From assembly GCA_017462965.1 (NCBI GenBank), contig JAFTQC010000062.1:62001-126000 (forward strand): a stretch of DNA of 64,000 bases, in the 5' to 3' direction. The notes beneath the pieces are model-generated. The model was not told the DNA's origin, did not search any database, and worked only from the letters and a program-made list of their open reading frames with translations. Within the stretch, counting starts at the first letter, position 1. Each line of letters begins with the position of its first letter. The position numbers were made by a program, and so were the translations under genes. The DNA is from Clostridia bacterium (GTDB lineage: Bacteria > Bacillota > Clostridia > TANB77 > UBA1234). Shown here one piece after another: positions 11,416 to 21,061 of this stretch.

Positions 11416-12345
11416 TTATTGTTGTTTATAAATTTCACTCATTGAACCTAGGCTTGCAAGTGTTTTTGTTGCATCAAATGGAATGAATACTTTGTTTGCT
11501 GGACCTCTAGAAACTTCTTCTAAAGATTCTAAAGCTTTTAATTGAATGATTCTTTCATCTGGATTTGCATTTTTCATTGCGTTGTAAACAAGTTCAACTT
11601 CTCTTGCTTTAGCTTCAGCGATTTGTCTGATAGCTTCAGCTTCACCGTTTGCCCTAAGAATTCTAGCTTGCTTGTCACCTTCAGCTCTTCTAATATTAGC
11701 TTCTTTTTCAGCATCAGCTTGAAGAATTTGAGATTCTTTTTCACCTTCTGCAATTGTGATAGCAGATTGTCTTTGACCTTCAGCTTCAAGGATAACAGCT
11801 CTTTTATTTCTTTCAGCATTCATTTGTTTTTCCATTGATTCTCTTATATCCTTTGGAGGATCGATGTCTTTAATTTCCACTCTGTTAACTTTACAACCCC
11901 ATTTGTCAGTAGCTTCGTCAAGAATTAAACGAAGTTGAGTGTTTATAGCATCTCTTGAACTAAGCGTTGTATCAAGTTCCATTTTACCCATAACATCACG
12001 CATAGTTGTTTGTGCAATTGAAGTGATACCATCTCTTAAATTTTTAATCTCATAAACAGCAGCTTTTGGATCTGTTATTTGATAAAAAACAATAGTATCA
12101 ATTTTAATTGTAACGTTATCTTTAGTAATAACGTTTTGAGGTGGAATATCCATGATTTGTTCTCTTAAATCAACACGTGCTCTAATTTTATCAATGAAAG
12201 GGAAAAGAACATTAATACCAGCGTTAGCTGTTTTTGAATATTTACCAAATCTTTCAATGATAAAAACTTCAGATTGATTAACAATTTTAATAGTTTTAAA
12301 TGCAATAAAAGCAAATATCGCAAGTATGCCAATAATAATACCCAT
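11416..12345 (-). CDS. SPFH/band 7 (stomatin-like) membrane protein
   Basis: A 309-residue scaffold protein of the SPFH family, anchored by one N-terminal helix (MGIIIGILAIFAFIAF). The band-7 domain follows (residues about 20-190: VVNQSEVFIIERFGKY-like start, REQIMDIPPQNVITKDN), then a long heptad coiled coil rich in Glu/Ala (about 180-260). The start at 12345 is chosen because AGGAGG lies 6 bases upstream. It follows the NfeD gene on the minus strand, 22 bases apart: the classic stomatin-NfeD operon, associated with membrane microdomains. The exact substrate is unknown. Confidence 0.92.
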   Translation of the reverse strand: MGIIIGILAIFAFIAFKTIKIVNQSEVFIIERFGKYSKTANAGINVLFPFIDKIRARVDLREQIMDIPPQNVITKDNVTIKIDTIVFYQITDPKAAVYEIKNLRDGITSIAQTTMRDVMGKMELDTTLSSRDAINTQLRLILDEATDKWGCKVNRVEIKDIDPPKDIRESMEKQMNAERNKRAVILEAEGQRQSAITIAEGEKESQILQADAEKEANIRRAEGDKQARILRANGEAEAIRQIAEAKAREVELVYNAMKNANPDERIIQLKALESLEEVSRGPANKVFIPFDATKTLASLGSMSEIYKQQ

Positions 12346-12367
12346 AAAAAACCTCCTAAAAATTATT

Positions 12368-12808
12368 TTAATTTTCATCAATTTTTTTTACAACGACTTT
12401 TACGCCATCGATTTTTAAAATTTCAACAACAGTTCCAACAGGAATAATTTCGTTGAATTCTTCAGTTTTTGCAGCCCATATATCACCGTCAACTTTTATT
12501 TGACCAGTAGCTTTTTCACCATTAATTTCAGCTATGACATTAGCTTTTTTACCGATTACAGAATACACATTAGTTGATGTAGTAGATGATGTAACTTTAT
12601 CGGCAAATTTTTTTGTTAACAAAATGAGTATAACAGAAAAAATAAACCATACAATAGCTTGCCCAATAATTACTTCCGGAAATACTAAGCTAAAAATTAA
12701 TGCAAATAATGCAGCAATTCCAAACCATATTACGAAGAAACCAGATGTGAAAACTTCAAGAACTATAAAGAAGCATGCAATAATTAACCATATTATCCAT
12801 GGTGACAT
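12368..12808 (-). CDS. NfeD family membrane protein
   Basis: A 146-residue short-type NfeD. It has three hydrophobic helices (about 3-75: WIIWLIIACFFIVLEVFTSG; FVIWFGIAALFALIFSLVFP; VIWFIFSVILILLTKKF) and then a small C-terminal OB-like domain (SVIGKKANVIAEINGEKATGQIKVDGDIWAAKT split over residues about 85-115, ending VVEILKIDGVKVVVKK). AGGAGG precedes the start. It is first in the operon with the downstream stomatin-like gene, its usual partner in membrane quality control or raft-like domains. Confidence 0.92.
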   Translation of the reverse strand: MSPWIIWLIIACFFIVLEVFTSGFFVIWFGIAALFALIFSLVFPEVIIGQAIVWFIFSVILILLTKKFADKVTSSTTSTNVYSVIGKKANVIAEINGEKATGQIKVDGDIWAAKTEEFNEIIPVGTVVEILKIDGVKVVVKKIDEN

Positions 12809-12900
12809 ATAATAAAACCTCCTTTTTCAGAATAAATATATACAACAAAATTATACAACATTCGACCCAAAAAGCAAAGAAAATACGAATAAAAAATATT

Positions 12901-13063
12901 GGAAATTCTGGATAAGGGAACGGGACTTTTCGACCACGGGGGACGTCCATCAAATGGACGATTTTTAAATATAGAAAAACGGAAACTTTTAACCACAAAA
13001 AATCGTCCATTTGATGGACGTCCCCCGTGGTCGAAAAGTCCCGTTCCCTTATCCAGAATTTCC
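12901..13063. repeat. Perfect 66-bp inverted repeat with a 31-base loop
   Basis: Bases 12901-12966 are the exact reverse complement of 12998-13063. The arm nests smaller palindromes (GGACGTCCATCAAATGGACG) and the GGGGGACGTCC core. The loop contains a degenerate echo of the arm (CGGAAACTTTTAACCAC versus CGGGACTTTTCGACCAC). It fills the 318-base gap between nfeD and the GH18 gene; no gene is seen there. Confidence 0.97.
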
Positions 13064-13126
13064 TTGATTTTGTAGTGTGAATTAGATATGATTAATTGTA
13101 ATATTTAAAGAGGAGAGAATGTACAA

Positions 13127-15121
13127 ATGAGATTAAAATATAAGATAAAAAATATAGTGACGGTAGCATTATTTATTGTCATTGCTTACTTTATTTGTGA
13201 AGCAACACCATATTATATAAACAATGTGGATTATGGTGATAAAGTAAGAGTAATAATTGATGATGTGGAAAAAACAAGTGAATTACCAAATGACGTTATT
13301 GTAAAAGATGGTGAAGTTTTATTTTCTCTTGAAACTGCCAAGAAGTATATAGATTCAAATATGTTTTTTAGTGATAATGCTCTAAAAATAAACTATGATA
13401 AATACATTGTAAAAATGCCAATTGATGAGTATGTAATAACAATTAATACGAAAGAAAAAGTGATAAACGTTCCTGTTCAAGCAATAAGTGGGGATATATA
13501 TATTCCGATAAAACATTTAGAAGAAGTTTATGATATATCAGTTGAATATAATGAAAAGGTAATAATTTCAACAGAAGGTTCTGATAATTTTTCTAAAGCT
13601 GAACTTGCTAAAAATACAAAATTAAAAAAGTATAAGAGAGAAAATGGACTAACACTTAAAGTATTGAAAAAAGGTGAAATAATTGAAATTGCTACTCCTA
13701 ATTTTGAAGAAGTATCACGAGATGAATACGTATATGTAAGAAGTTCACAAGGTGATTTGGGATATGTGAAAAAATCAAAATTAAAATTAGTTAAAATTGA
13801 AAATGAAGTAATAATTAATGGAACAAATGAAAGTAGAAGGTTGCCGGATGAAGCGAAAATTCAAGATGGAAAGATTTTATTATCGTTAGATACAATAGAA
13901 AAGTATATTGATGAGTATGTATACTATGATAAAAAATATAGCACGGTTATTGCATCAGCAGGAAGCGACATCGTAAAAATGAAATTAAATGACAATAAAA
14001 TATTAGTAAATGACGAAGAAAAAATTATTGATGTTCCTGTTCAATTAATTGATGAAAAAATATATGTTCCGATAGAAGAACTTTCGGAAATGTATAAAAT
14101 AAAAATTGAGAATAATGAAAAAATTGTGATAACAACAAATTCACCAATTAATATGGTTGAAGAAAAGAATGATAAAAAAATAAGTTTAGTATGGGAATAC
14201 GCTTCAAATTTCACTCCTGACAGAAGCGATGAAAAGAAAATTGAAGGATTGAATATAGTTTCCCCAACATGGGTATATGTTAAAAATGATGGCGGCGATA
14301 TAAGAGAAAATGTAAGTACTTCATATATATCATGGGCTCAAAAAAATGGTTATGAAGTGTGGCCAACAATAAAAAATGATGATATAGGAATCGAAAAAAC
14401 ATCTATATTAGTTACAGACATGAATAATAGAAAAAATTTCGTAGATAACATAGTAAAACTTTGTGAAAAATATAATTTTAAAGGAATAAATTTGGATTTT
14501 GAGCATATGTATCAAAAAGACAGAGATGAATTTGTGATACTTGTACGTGAACTTGCTGCAATCCTAAAACAAAATGGTGTTGTTACTTCGGTTGATGTAA
14601 ATGTACCTGACGGGTCTTCGGAATGGTCACTATGTTTTGACAGCAAAGCTATTTCAGATGCATGTGATTACGTGATAGTGATGGCATATGATCAATATGG
14701 CCAAAATAGTAAGATTTCAGGACCAGTAGCATCACTAAAATGGGTAGATTTAAATTTAAGTAAAATGATAGAGAGAGATGGAATAGAAAGTCAAAAATTA
14801 ATCTTAGGAGTACCTTTTTATTCAAGATATTGGAAAGAAAAAGATGGAGTGGTGGTATCAACTTCAGCACTGTCAATGGCGAAAGCAAAAGAATATATGA
14901 ATGAAAAGAAAACGTCCACAGCATGGAACGAAGAAATGGGACAATATGTAATTAGTTATACAAGTCAAGGAAATCAAATAAAAATATATGTGGAGGATGA
15001 AAAGTCACTTAAAGAAAAAGTAGAACTGATTGAAAAATATAATTTAGCAGGAGTAGCGGCTTGGCGAAGAGGCTTTGAAACAAATGAAGTGTGGCAGGTT
15101 ATGGAAGATTCAATAAATTAA
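13127..15121 (+). CDS. Membrane-anchored GH18 (YaaH/SleL-like) glycoside hydrolase with two copper-amine-oxidase-N-like modules
   Basis: A 664-residue exported protein. One N-terminal helix (about 9-25) anchors or exports it. Two similar modules follow (about 40-150 and 230-345), each with the pattern I-x-V-P-V-Q near the end and a Y-I/V-P-I strand, typical of copper amine oxidase N-like wall-binding units. An SH3b-like stretch (about 160-222, YVYVRSSQGDLGYV) lies between them. The GH18 barrel fills residues about 350-660 with catalytic GINLDFEHM (Glu 459) and MAYDQYG. Family knowledge: YaaH/SleL-type enzymes act on N-acetylglucosamine linkages of cortex peptidoglycan. GAGGAG precedes the start. 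Its role in sporulation or wall turnover is inferred. Confidence 0.88.
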   Translation: MRLKYKIKNIVTVALFIVIAYFICEATPYYINNVDYGDKVRVIIDDVEKTSELPNDVIVKDGEVLFSLETAKKYIDSNMFFSDNALKINYDKYIVKMPIDEYVITINTKEKVINVPVQAISGDIYIPIKHLEEVYDISVEYNEKVIISTEGSDNFSKAELAKNTKLKKYKRENGLTLKVLKKGEIIEIATPNFEEVSRDEYVYVRSSQGDLGYVKKSKLKLVKIENEVIINGTNESRRLPDEAKIQDGKILLSLDTIEKYIDEYVYYDKKYSTVIASAGSDIVKMKLNDNKILVNDEEKIIDVPVQLIDEKIYVPIEELSEMYKIKIENNEKIVITTNSPINMVEEKNDKKISLVWEYASNFTPDRSDEKKIEGLNIVSPTWVYVKNDGGDIRENVSTSYISWAQKNGYEVWPTIKNDDIGIEKTSILVTDMNNRKNFVDNIVKLCEKYNFKGINLDFEHMYQKDRDEFVILVRELAAILKQNGVVTSVDVNVPDGSSEWSLCFDSKAISDACDYVIVMAYDQYGQNSKISGPVASLKWVDLNLSKMIERDGIESQKLILGVPFYSRYWKEKDGVVVSTSALSMAKAKEYMNEKKTSTAWNEEMGQYVISYTSQGNQIKIYVEDEKSLKEKVELIEKYNLAGVAAWRRGFETNEVWQVMEDSIN

Positions 15122-15146
15122 TAAAAATAAAGTTGGGGGTGGTGAG

Positions 15147-16013
15147 ATGCTTTACGCTCTTATAGATTGCGGAACAAAACAGCGATTTAACAAAATTTCA
15201 TCTGAAGAAATTCTAGGTGAAGTTAAGATAACCACCCCCAAAATTAGGGAAAAAAATGAGAATGTATTAGTAAGAAAAATATTAAAAAAGATAAACGAAC
15301 ATAATGTTGAAAATGTTATTCTAAGCAAAGAAATGATTAATAATAACAACTTGTGTAGGAGATTGGAAGACTCGAAAAAATACATAATAACCGGTAGAAG
15401 GATGGGAAAAGTCTTACTAACAAAATTTATTAATGAAATTTCAAAATATACAAGATATTCAAAAGAAAAAATGAATATATTACTTTTAATGAACGAGTAT
15501 AGTTTAGAAAATATTGATCTTATAGAATGGATTTCCAAAGATATAAAAGAATTAAATTTGATATCTAGAAATTATACTAAATATGAAAAGACATCATTAA
15601 AACTATTTGAACAGTATGGATACTTAATAAATCTTTATAATACAGATACAGAAAAAGATTTCAGAAGATCAAATTTAGTAATAAATCTTGACTTTAGTGA
15701 AGAAGAAATTCAAAAAATAAAAATGCCGAAGAATAGTATTTTAGTTTCATTAAACAATAAAGTAAGCACGGTAAAACATGGCTTTAATGGGATTATAATA
15801 AATGATGTTGATATAATGTATGGTAATTGTGATAATAAATTCAGATATCGTGATTTGGCGATTTGTGAGGCTAAAATATATAGACCGCTTAGAAAGTTAA
15901 AAGAAAATGAACGAATATTTAACAGTGAAAAATATATGATTAATGGGTATATGGGAATAAAGGGAAAAATAACTGTTGAGGAGTTTGAAAAAATAGGTAG
16001 AAGTTTTTCTTGA
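15147..16013 (+). CDS. Conserved-looking protein of unknown function
   Basis: A 288-residue protein that I do not recognise. It begins MLYALIDCGTKQRF and is rich in Lys, Ile, Asn and Glu. There is no signal peptide or transmembrane helix. Alternating strands and helices (VENVILSKEMI, KKYIITGRRMGK, NILLLMNEYS, NLVINLDFSEEEI, SILVSLNNKV) suggest an alpha/beta fold, perhaps Rossmann-like. GGGGGTGGTG lies before the start, 25 bases after the GH18 gene, so the two are probably co-transcribed. The greA promoter overlaps its last codons. Confidence 0.7.
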   Translation: MLYALIDCGTKQRFNKISSEEILGEVKITTPKIREKNENVLVRKILKKINEHNVENVILSKEMINNNNLCRRLEDSKKYIITGRRMGKVLLTKFINEISKYTRYSKEKMNILLLMNEYSLENIDLIEWISKDIKELNLISRNYTKYEKTSLKLFEQYGYLINLYNTDTEKDFRRSNLVINLDFSEEEIQKIKMPKNSILVSLNNKVSTVKHGFNGIIINDVDIMYGNCDNKFRYRDLAICEAKIYRPLRKLKENERIFNSEKYMINGYMGIKGKITVEEFEKIGRSFS

Positions 16014-16038
16014 CAAACCAAAAGTGAATGTTTAATAT
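16010..16038 (+). promoter_or_regulatory. Promoter of greA
   Basis: TTGACA (16010-16015), a 17-base spacer and TAATAT (16033-16038). The -35 overlaps the stop codon of the preceding gene. Confidence 0.75.
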
Positions 16039-16114
16039 ATAAAAGATGTAAACAAGAAAATTCTGTTACACTAAAAACAAAAGCTAAGTGTAATAAAGAA
16101 AGGGAATGATGAAA

Positions 16115-16591
16115 ATGGCAGAAAAAGAAGTTTTACTGACATATGAAGGGTTACAAAAATTAGAGGCTGAATTAGAATATTTAAAAACAGAGAAAAGAAG
16201 AGAGATAGCTGAAAGAATAAAAGTTGCTACTGGTTTTGGTGACTTATCAGAAAATTCAGAATATGATGAAGCTAAAAATGAACAAGCTCAAGTTGAAATG
16301 AGAATAATAGATTTAGAGAACAAATTAAGAAATGTAAAATTAATTGACGAAGATGAAATTGAAACAAAGACAGTTCAAGTTGGTAACGTTGTTCAAGTTT
16401 TAGATATCGAATTCGATGAAAAAGTTGAATACAAAATTGTTGGTTCAACTGAAGTTGATTTGGCTGAAAATAAAATTTCAAATGAATCACCAATTGGTAG
16501 TGCATTATTAGGTAAAAAGAAAAATGAAGTTGTTGATGTTGAAACTCCAGGGGGAATTGTTCAACTTAAAATTTTAAAAATTACAAAATAA
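16115..16591 (+). CDS. greA: Transcription elongation factor GreA
   Basis: A 158-residue factor that enters the RNA polymerase secondary channel and stimulates cleavage of backtracked RNA. The N-terminal coiled coil (residues about 8-75) carries the acidic tip [15 protein letters not shown]. The C-terminal FKBP-like domain has [16 protein letters not shown]. The start MAEKEVLLT at 16115 fits the family length; two in-frame ATGs lie 6-9 bases upstream and cannot be excluded. It is followed by a terminator and then lysS, a common Clostridia order. Confidence 0.97.
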   Translation: MAEKEVLLTYEGLQKLEAELEYLKTEKRREIAERIKVATGFGDLSENSEYDEAKNEQAQVEMRIIDLENKLRNVKLIDEDEIETKTVQVGNVVQVLDIEFDEKVEYKIVGSTEVDLAENKISNESPIGSALLGKKKNEVVDVETPGGIVQLKILKITK

Positions 16592-16599
16592 GGAAAATG

Positions 16600-16629
16600 G
16601 GAGAGCTTTTTTAAAAGGCTCTCTTTTTT
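16600..16629 (+). terminator. Intrinsic terminator after greA
   Basis: GAGAGC pairs with GCTCTC around an AT-rich loop, followed by TTTTTT. Confidence 0.8.
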
Positions 16630-16677
16630 AGACTGAGAAAACTCCTAACTCGTCCTCCTTGTATAAAAATAAAGGGA

Positions 16678-16706
16678 TTGTACCTGCTAGTTTTTTGTGA
16701 TATAAT
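16678..16706 (+). promoter_or_regulatory. Promoter of lysS
   Basis: TTGTAC (16678-16683), a 17-base spacer and TATAAT (16701-16706). No T-box motif is seen in the 67-base leader, unlike serS and valS. Confidence 0.75.
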
Positions 16707-16772
16707 GCCAATACGAATGTGAAAACATTTGGAAAAAATTAACTTTACTATGAAATGAAAGGGGAAAGTTGT

Positions 16773-18290
16773 ATGAACGAAGAAAACAACATGAATCAAA
16801 ACATTGAACAAGAAGATTTAAATGAATTAATGAAGGTAAGAATCGCGAAATTAGAGGATTTACGTGAGAAAGGAAAAGACCCATTTCAAATTGTTAAATT
16901 TGATAGCAAGGATAATAGTAAAGATATAAAAGAGAAATTCGTTGACCCGGTAGAGGGAGAAGAAGCTGAGCCAGTAGTAGTTACACTTGCTGGTAGACTT
17001 ATGGCTAAAAGAGGACATGGAAAAGCGTCATTCTGCGATTTACAAGATATGTATGGCAGAATTCAAATATATGTAAAATTAGACGAAGTTGGAGCTGAGT
17101 CTTATGAAGAATTTAAAAAATATGATATTGGTGACATTATAGGTATTACAGGAACAGTATTCAAAACACATATGGGAGAAGTTTCTGTAAAAGTTAAAGA
17201 AATTACACTTTTATCAAAATCATTAAGACCACTTCCAGAAAAGTTCCATGGTTTAAAAGATATGGATCTTAGATACAGACAAAGATATGTAGATTTAATA
17301 ATGAATGAAGATGTTAAAGATACATTCATAGCTAGAAGCAAAATCATAAAAGGTATTAGAAAATACTTAGATGATAGAGGATACCTAGAAGTAGATACAC
17401 CAATACTAAACACAATTCAAGGTGGAGCTACAGCTAGACCATTCGTTACACATCATAATACATTAGATTTAGATATGTACTTGAGAATTGCTCCAGAACT
17501 ATATTTAAAGAGATTAATAGTTGGTGGATTCCATAAAGTTTATGAAATGGGAAGACTTTTCAGAAACGAAGGAATGGATATTAAACACAATCCAGAATTC
17601 ACAACATTTGAGCTATATTCAGCTTATGAAGATTATAACGATATGATGGATTTAGTTGAAGGATTATTTTCAACGTTAGCACAAGATGTTTGTGGAACAA
17701 CAAAGATAACATATCAAGGAACAGAAATTGACTTGACACCAGGTTGGAAGAGAATATCAATGATAGATGCTATAAAAGAAGTTACAGGAGCTGATTTTAA
17801 CAAAGTAAATACAGATGAAGAGGCTGCTGAACTTGTAAAGAGTCTAGGAATTAATTTAGAAGGTTCAATAACAAGAGGAGATGCTATTGCATTAGTATTT
17901 GATGAAAAAGTTGAAGAAACATTAATTCAACCAACATTTATCATAGACTATCCAATAGAAATATCACCACTTGCAAAGAAAAAATATTCAGATCCAAGAC
18001 TTGTTGAAAGATTTGAAGTTTTCATTGGTGGTAGAGAATATGGAAACGCATTCTCAGAACTAAATGATCCAATAGATCAAAAAGAAAGATTTATGGCTCA
18101 AGTTGCTGAAAGAGAAGCGGGAAATGATGAAGCAAATATGATGGATGAAGATTATGTTCAAGCTTTAGAATATGGACTTCCTCCAACAGGTGGTTTAGGA
18201 GTTGGAGTGGATAGACTTGTAATGCTACTTACAGATAGCTATTCAATCAGAGATGTACTATTATTTCCAACAATGAAACCATTAGACTAA
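16773..18290 (+). CDS. lysS: Lysyl-tRNA synthetase, class II
   Basis: Charges tRNA-Lys in the cytoplasm; 505 residues. The N-terminal OB fold ([19 protein letters not shown]) binds the anticodon. The class II core has motif 1 around [10 protein letters not shown], motif 2 [16 protein letters not shown] near residue 265, and motif 3 [12 protein letters not shown] near 475. [13 protein letters not shown] and APELYLKRL are typical LysRS-II signatures. The start at 16773 (MNEENNMNQ) is preceded by AAAGGGGAAAG; the in-frame ATG at 16755 overlaps the Shine-Dalgarno. Confidence 0.97.
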   Translation: MNEENNMNQNIEQEDLNELMKVRIAKLEDLREKGKDPFQIVKFDSKDNSKDIKEKFVDPVEGEEAEPVVVTLAGRLMAKRGHGKASFCDLQDMYGRIQIYVKLDEVGAESYEEFKKYDIGDIIGITGTVFKTHMGEVSVKVKEITLLSKSLRPLPEKFHGLKDMDLRYRQRYVDLIMNEDVKDTFIARSKIIKGIRKYLDDRGYLEVDTPILNTIQGGATARPFVTHHNTLDLDMYLRIAPELYLKRLIVGGFHKVYEMGRLFRNEGMDIKHNPEFTTFELYSAYEDYNDMMDLVEGLFSTLAQDVCGTTKITYQGTEIDLTPGWKRISMIDAIKEVTGADFNKVNTDEEAAELVKSLGINLEGSITRGDAIALVFDEKVEETLIQPTFIIDYPIEISPLAKKKYSDPRLVERFEVFIGGREYGNAFSELNDPIDQKERFMAQVAEREAGNDEANMMDEDYVQALEYGLPPTGGLGVGVDRLVMLLTDSYSIRDVLLFPTMKPLD

Positions 18291-18307
18291 TATGTAATAT
18301 GTGAAAC

Positions 18308-18357
18308 GAAGCACTTTTCTTTGATAGGCCAATGTTTATAAAAGATAAAAGTGCTTC
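18308..18357 (+). terminator. Hairpin after lysS
   Basis: GAAGCACTTTT pairs with AAAAGTGCTTC across a 28-base loop. It is followed by a weak T-rich tail, so it is a probable but not strong terminator. Confidence 0.6.
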
Positions 18358-18402
18358 TTCATTGTTAAATTAAAATTTTGGTATAAGTGAAGGAGGAAAA
18401 AT

Positions 18403-19122
18403 ATGTATAGTAATTTTGACTTGAAAAAAATATTAATAATATTGTTAATATTCTTTATGTTACAATCGTTAGTTGGTTCGATAGATGTTATGGCATTATT
18501 GCTAACTTTGCCAGGTCTTATATTGGGTCTAACTGTACATGAATTTTCACATGCTAAAATGGCCGATAGATTAGGTGATCCAACGCCAGAAAGACAGGGA
18601 AGACTTACACTAAATCCACTTGCACATATGGATCCAGTTGGTATGATTTGTTTAGTATTTGCGAAGTTTGGATGGGGAAAACCAGTTCAAGTTGATCCAA
18701 CATATTTTAGAAATCCATCAAGAGATAATATGTTAGTAGCTCTTGCTGGTCCAGTAAGTAATCTTATATTAGCGTTTATTTTGTTTTTAATTTTTCCATT
18801 TGCATTTTATTTCTTTATGCCTGGAAATACAGTTATGAATGAAATTTTATATACAATGATTTTATATGCTGCAAGCATAAATTTATCATTGTTTGCATTT
18901 AATTTGCTACCATTTCCACCACTTGATGGATCGAAAATTTTAGCCTATTTTTTAAAAGGAAAGGCAAGAGAGTTTTTATGGACACTTGAAAGATATTCAA
19001 TGCTTATAATTGCGGTATTATTTGTTACAAACATACCTGCAATGATAATAGGTCCTGTAGTAAACGGAATTGGTAATTTTATGCTTGGAATATCTCAAAA
19101 ACTAATATGGATGTTGATGTAG
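18403..19122 (+). CDS. Site-2-type M50 family membrane metalloprotease
   Basis: A 239-residue integral membrane protease of the M50/S2P (YwhC-like) group. The zinc motif HEFSH (His 46, Glu 47, His 50) lies in the second hydrophobic segment. The third ligand is in NLLPFPPLDG (Asp near 174). A GPVSNL turn lies between them. Five to six hydrophobic segments are visible. AAGGAGG precedes ATG 18403. tsaD follows 32 bases downstream, so the two may share a transcript. The substrate is unknown; it lacks a PDZ domain, unlike RseP/RasP. Confidence 0.9.
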   Translation: MYSNFDLKKILIILLIFFMLQSLVGSIDVMALLLTLPGLILGLTVHEFSHAKMADRLGDPTPERQGRLTLNPLAHMDPVGMICLVFAKFGWGKPVQVDPTYFRNPSRDNMLVALAGPVSNLILAFILFLIFPFAFYFFMPGNTVMNEILYTMILYAASINLSLFAFNLLPFPPLDGSKILAYFLKGKAREFLWTLERYSMLIIAVLFVTNIPAMIIGPVVNGIGNFMLGISQKLIWMLM

Positions 19123-19153
19123 AAAAATCTAGAAAATAAAGGGAAGAATAAAT

Positions 19154-20155
19154 ATGTCAAAAGATGTACTATGTTTAGGAATTGAATCGAGTTGTGATGA
19201 AACGTCAGTTGCAGTTGTAAAAAACGGAAGAGAAGTTTTATCAAATGTTATTGCTACACAGATTGATATACATAAAAAATATGGGGGCGTTGTGCCAGAA
19301 ATAGCATCACGAAACCATGTGGAAAATATCACGTATGTTGTAAAAGAAGCTTTGGAAAAGGCATCTGTTTCTTTGGAAGAAATAGATGCTATTTGTCCTA
19401 CTTATGGACCTGGACTTGTTGGAGCTCTTTTGGTTGGACTATCGACAGCTAAAGCAATTGCATATGCGAGTAAAAAGCCTTTAGTTGGAACTCATCACAT
19501 AGAAGGCCACATTGCAGCTAACTATATAACTCATAAAGATTTAGAGCCACCTTATTTATGCCTAGTTGTGTCTGGTGGTCACTCACATTTGGTTCACGTA
19601 AAAGATTATACTGAATTTGAAATATTAGGAAAAACACGTGATGATGCTGTAGGAGAAGCTTTTGATAAAGTTGCTAGAGTTATGGGGCTTGGATATCCTG
19701 GAGGGCCGGTTATTGATAAATTAGCAAAAGAAGGCGAACCAGTATATCATCTTCCAAGAACATACTTTGAAAATTTAGATTTTAGTTTTAGTGGAATAAA
19801 GACAGCAGTTTTAAATCTTGTGAACAAAGAAAAAGATAATATAAACATAAATAATTTATGTGCGAGTTTTGAAGAAGCTGTTACAGAGACGTTAACTACA
19901 AACGTTTTAAAAGCTGTGAAAATGCTTGGCTTAGACAAAGTTGCTATAGCTGGTGGTGTTTCAGCTAATAGTTATTTAAGAGAAAAAATGGAAAAAATGG
20001 GAAAAGAAAATAACTTAAAAATATATTATCCAGAATTGGTACTATGTACTGATAATGCGGCAATGATAGCTGCTGCCGGATATTATAATTTCATGGCAGG
20101 AAAAATATCTGATTTAAATTTAAATGCAGTACCTAATCTAAAAATAGGAGACTAA
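19154..20155 (+). CDS. tsaD: tRNA threonylcarbamoyladenosine transferase TsaD
   Basis: Transfers the threonylcarbamoyl group to A37 of ANN-decoding tRNAs, with TsaB and TsaE. 333 residues. Seen: [15 protein letters not shown] at the N-terminus, the metal site HHIEGH near residue 113, [22 protein letters not shown], and [13 protein letters not shown] and DNAAMIA in the C-terminal half. The length is normal. AAAGGGAAG precedes the start. tsaB and tsaE are not in the window. A phosphoesterase gene follows 16 bases later. Confidence 0.97.
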   Translation: MSKDVLCLGIESSCDETSVAVVKNGREVLSNVIATQIDIHKKYGGVVPEIASRNHVENITYVVKEALEKASVSLEEIDAICPTYGPGLVGALLVGLSTAKAIAYASKKPLVGTHHIEGHIAANYITHKDLEPPYLCLVVSGGHSHLVHVKDYTEFEILGKTRDDAVGEAFDKVARVMGLGYPGGPVIDKLAKEGEPVYHLPRTYFENLDFSFSGIKTAVLNLVNKEKDNININNLCASFEEAVTETLTTNVLKAVKMLGLDKVAIAGGVSANSYLREKMEKMGKENNLKIYYPELVLCTDNAAMIAAAGYYNFMAGKISDLNLNAVPNLKIGD

Positions 20156-20171
20156 CAGGAGTGTGATAAAT

Positions 20172-20852
20172 GTGGCAATCTATGCAATATCGGATTTACA
20201 TTTGTCATTTAGTAATAAAGATAAACCAATGAGTGTTTTTGGTGAAAAATGGCAAGGCTATGAAGAAAAAATAAAAGAAGACTGGCTTGCTAAAGTAAAT
20301 GATGAAGATATAGTTATATTGTCGGGAGATTTGTCGTGGGCAATGTATTTAGAAGAGTCAAAAGAAGATTTTGAGTTTTTAAATAGCTTGCCTGGGAAAA
20401 AATACATATTAAAAGGTAATCATGACTATTGGTGGACTACGACTAAAAAGATGAATGAATTTTTGATGAAAAATGGATATGAAAACATATATTTTATATA
20501 TAATAATGCGTATGATTTAGGTGAATATATGCTTGCTGGCACAAGATATTGGGATTACGACGAAGAAACTGAGGACAATGACAAAATATTTAATAGAGAA
20601 ATTCTGAGAGCAAGATTGTCATTAGATGCAGCAAAAAGCTTAAATCCAGATAAACCGATAATTTTTACAACGCATTATCCACCAAACGATAGGATAATAA
20701 AAGCGCTTAGTGAGTATAACATAAGTGTTTGGATTTATGGACATTTACATACTAAGTATGAGGAAAATATGGTTGATATCTCAGGTATTCAGACATATTT
20801 AACATCGTGTGATTATCTTGATTTCAAATTATTGGAAATTGGAACAGCTTAA
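20172..20852 (+). CDS. Calcineurin-like metallophosphoesterase
   Basis: A 226-residue cytoplasmic phosphoesterase of unknown substrate. All five metal motifs are visible: D-x-H (SDLHLSF), GDLSWAM, GNHDYWW, HYPPN and GHLH. The GDLSWAM and KGNHDYWW forms are typical of a Bacillota family often found beside tsaD or trigger factor. The GTG start at 20172 is chosen because AGGAG (20157-20161) sits 10 bases upstream; the in-frame GTG at 20163 is too close. Confidence 0.9.
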   Translation: MAIYAISDLHLSFSNKDKPMSVFGEKWQGYEEKIKEDWLAKVNDEDIVILSGDLSWAMYLEESKEDFEFLNSLPGKKYILKGNHDYWWTTTKKMNEFLMKNGYENIYFIYNNAYDLGEYMLAGTRYWDYDEETEDNDKIFNREILRARLSLDAAKSLNPDKPIIFTTHYPPNDRIIKALSEYNISVWIYGHLHTKYEENMVDISGIQTYLTSCDYLDFKLLEIGTA

Positions 20853-20887
20853 TGCACTTATTTTTCTGTGCGTTTTTTGAAAAAAAC

Positions 20888-20916
20888 TTGGAAAATACAA
20901 GTGCCTGTGATATAAT
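20888..20916 (+). promoter_or_regulatory. Promoter of tig
   Basis: TTGGAA (20888-20893), a 17-base spacer and TATAAT (20911-20916). It leaves a leader of about 140 bases before trigger factor. A GCAC/GTGC mini-hairpin with GTTTTTT just upstream (20853-20880) may end the preceding transcript. Confidence 0.65.
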
Positions 20917-21061
20917 GACCACTACGGGATTGCTATGTCCAAAAATAATTAGTTGTTAGACAATGATAAATTATACTTGTGTGTTAAATCATATGCAGTA
21001 ATTAACGTAGGATATAGAAAAAAAGAAAGAATTTATAAAACAAAAAGGAAGGGTAATAACA

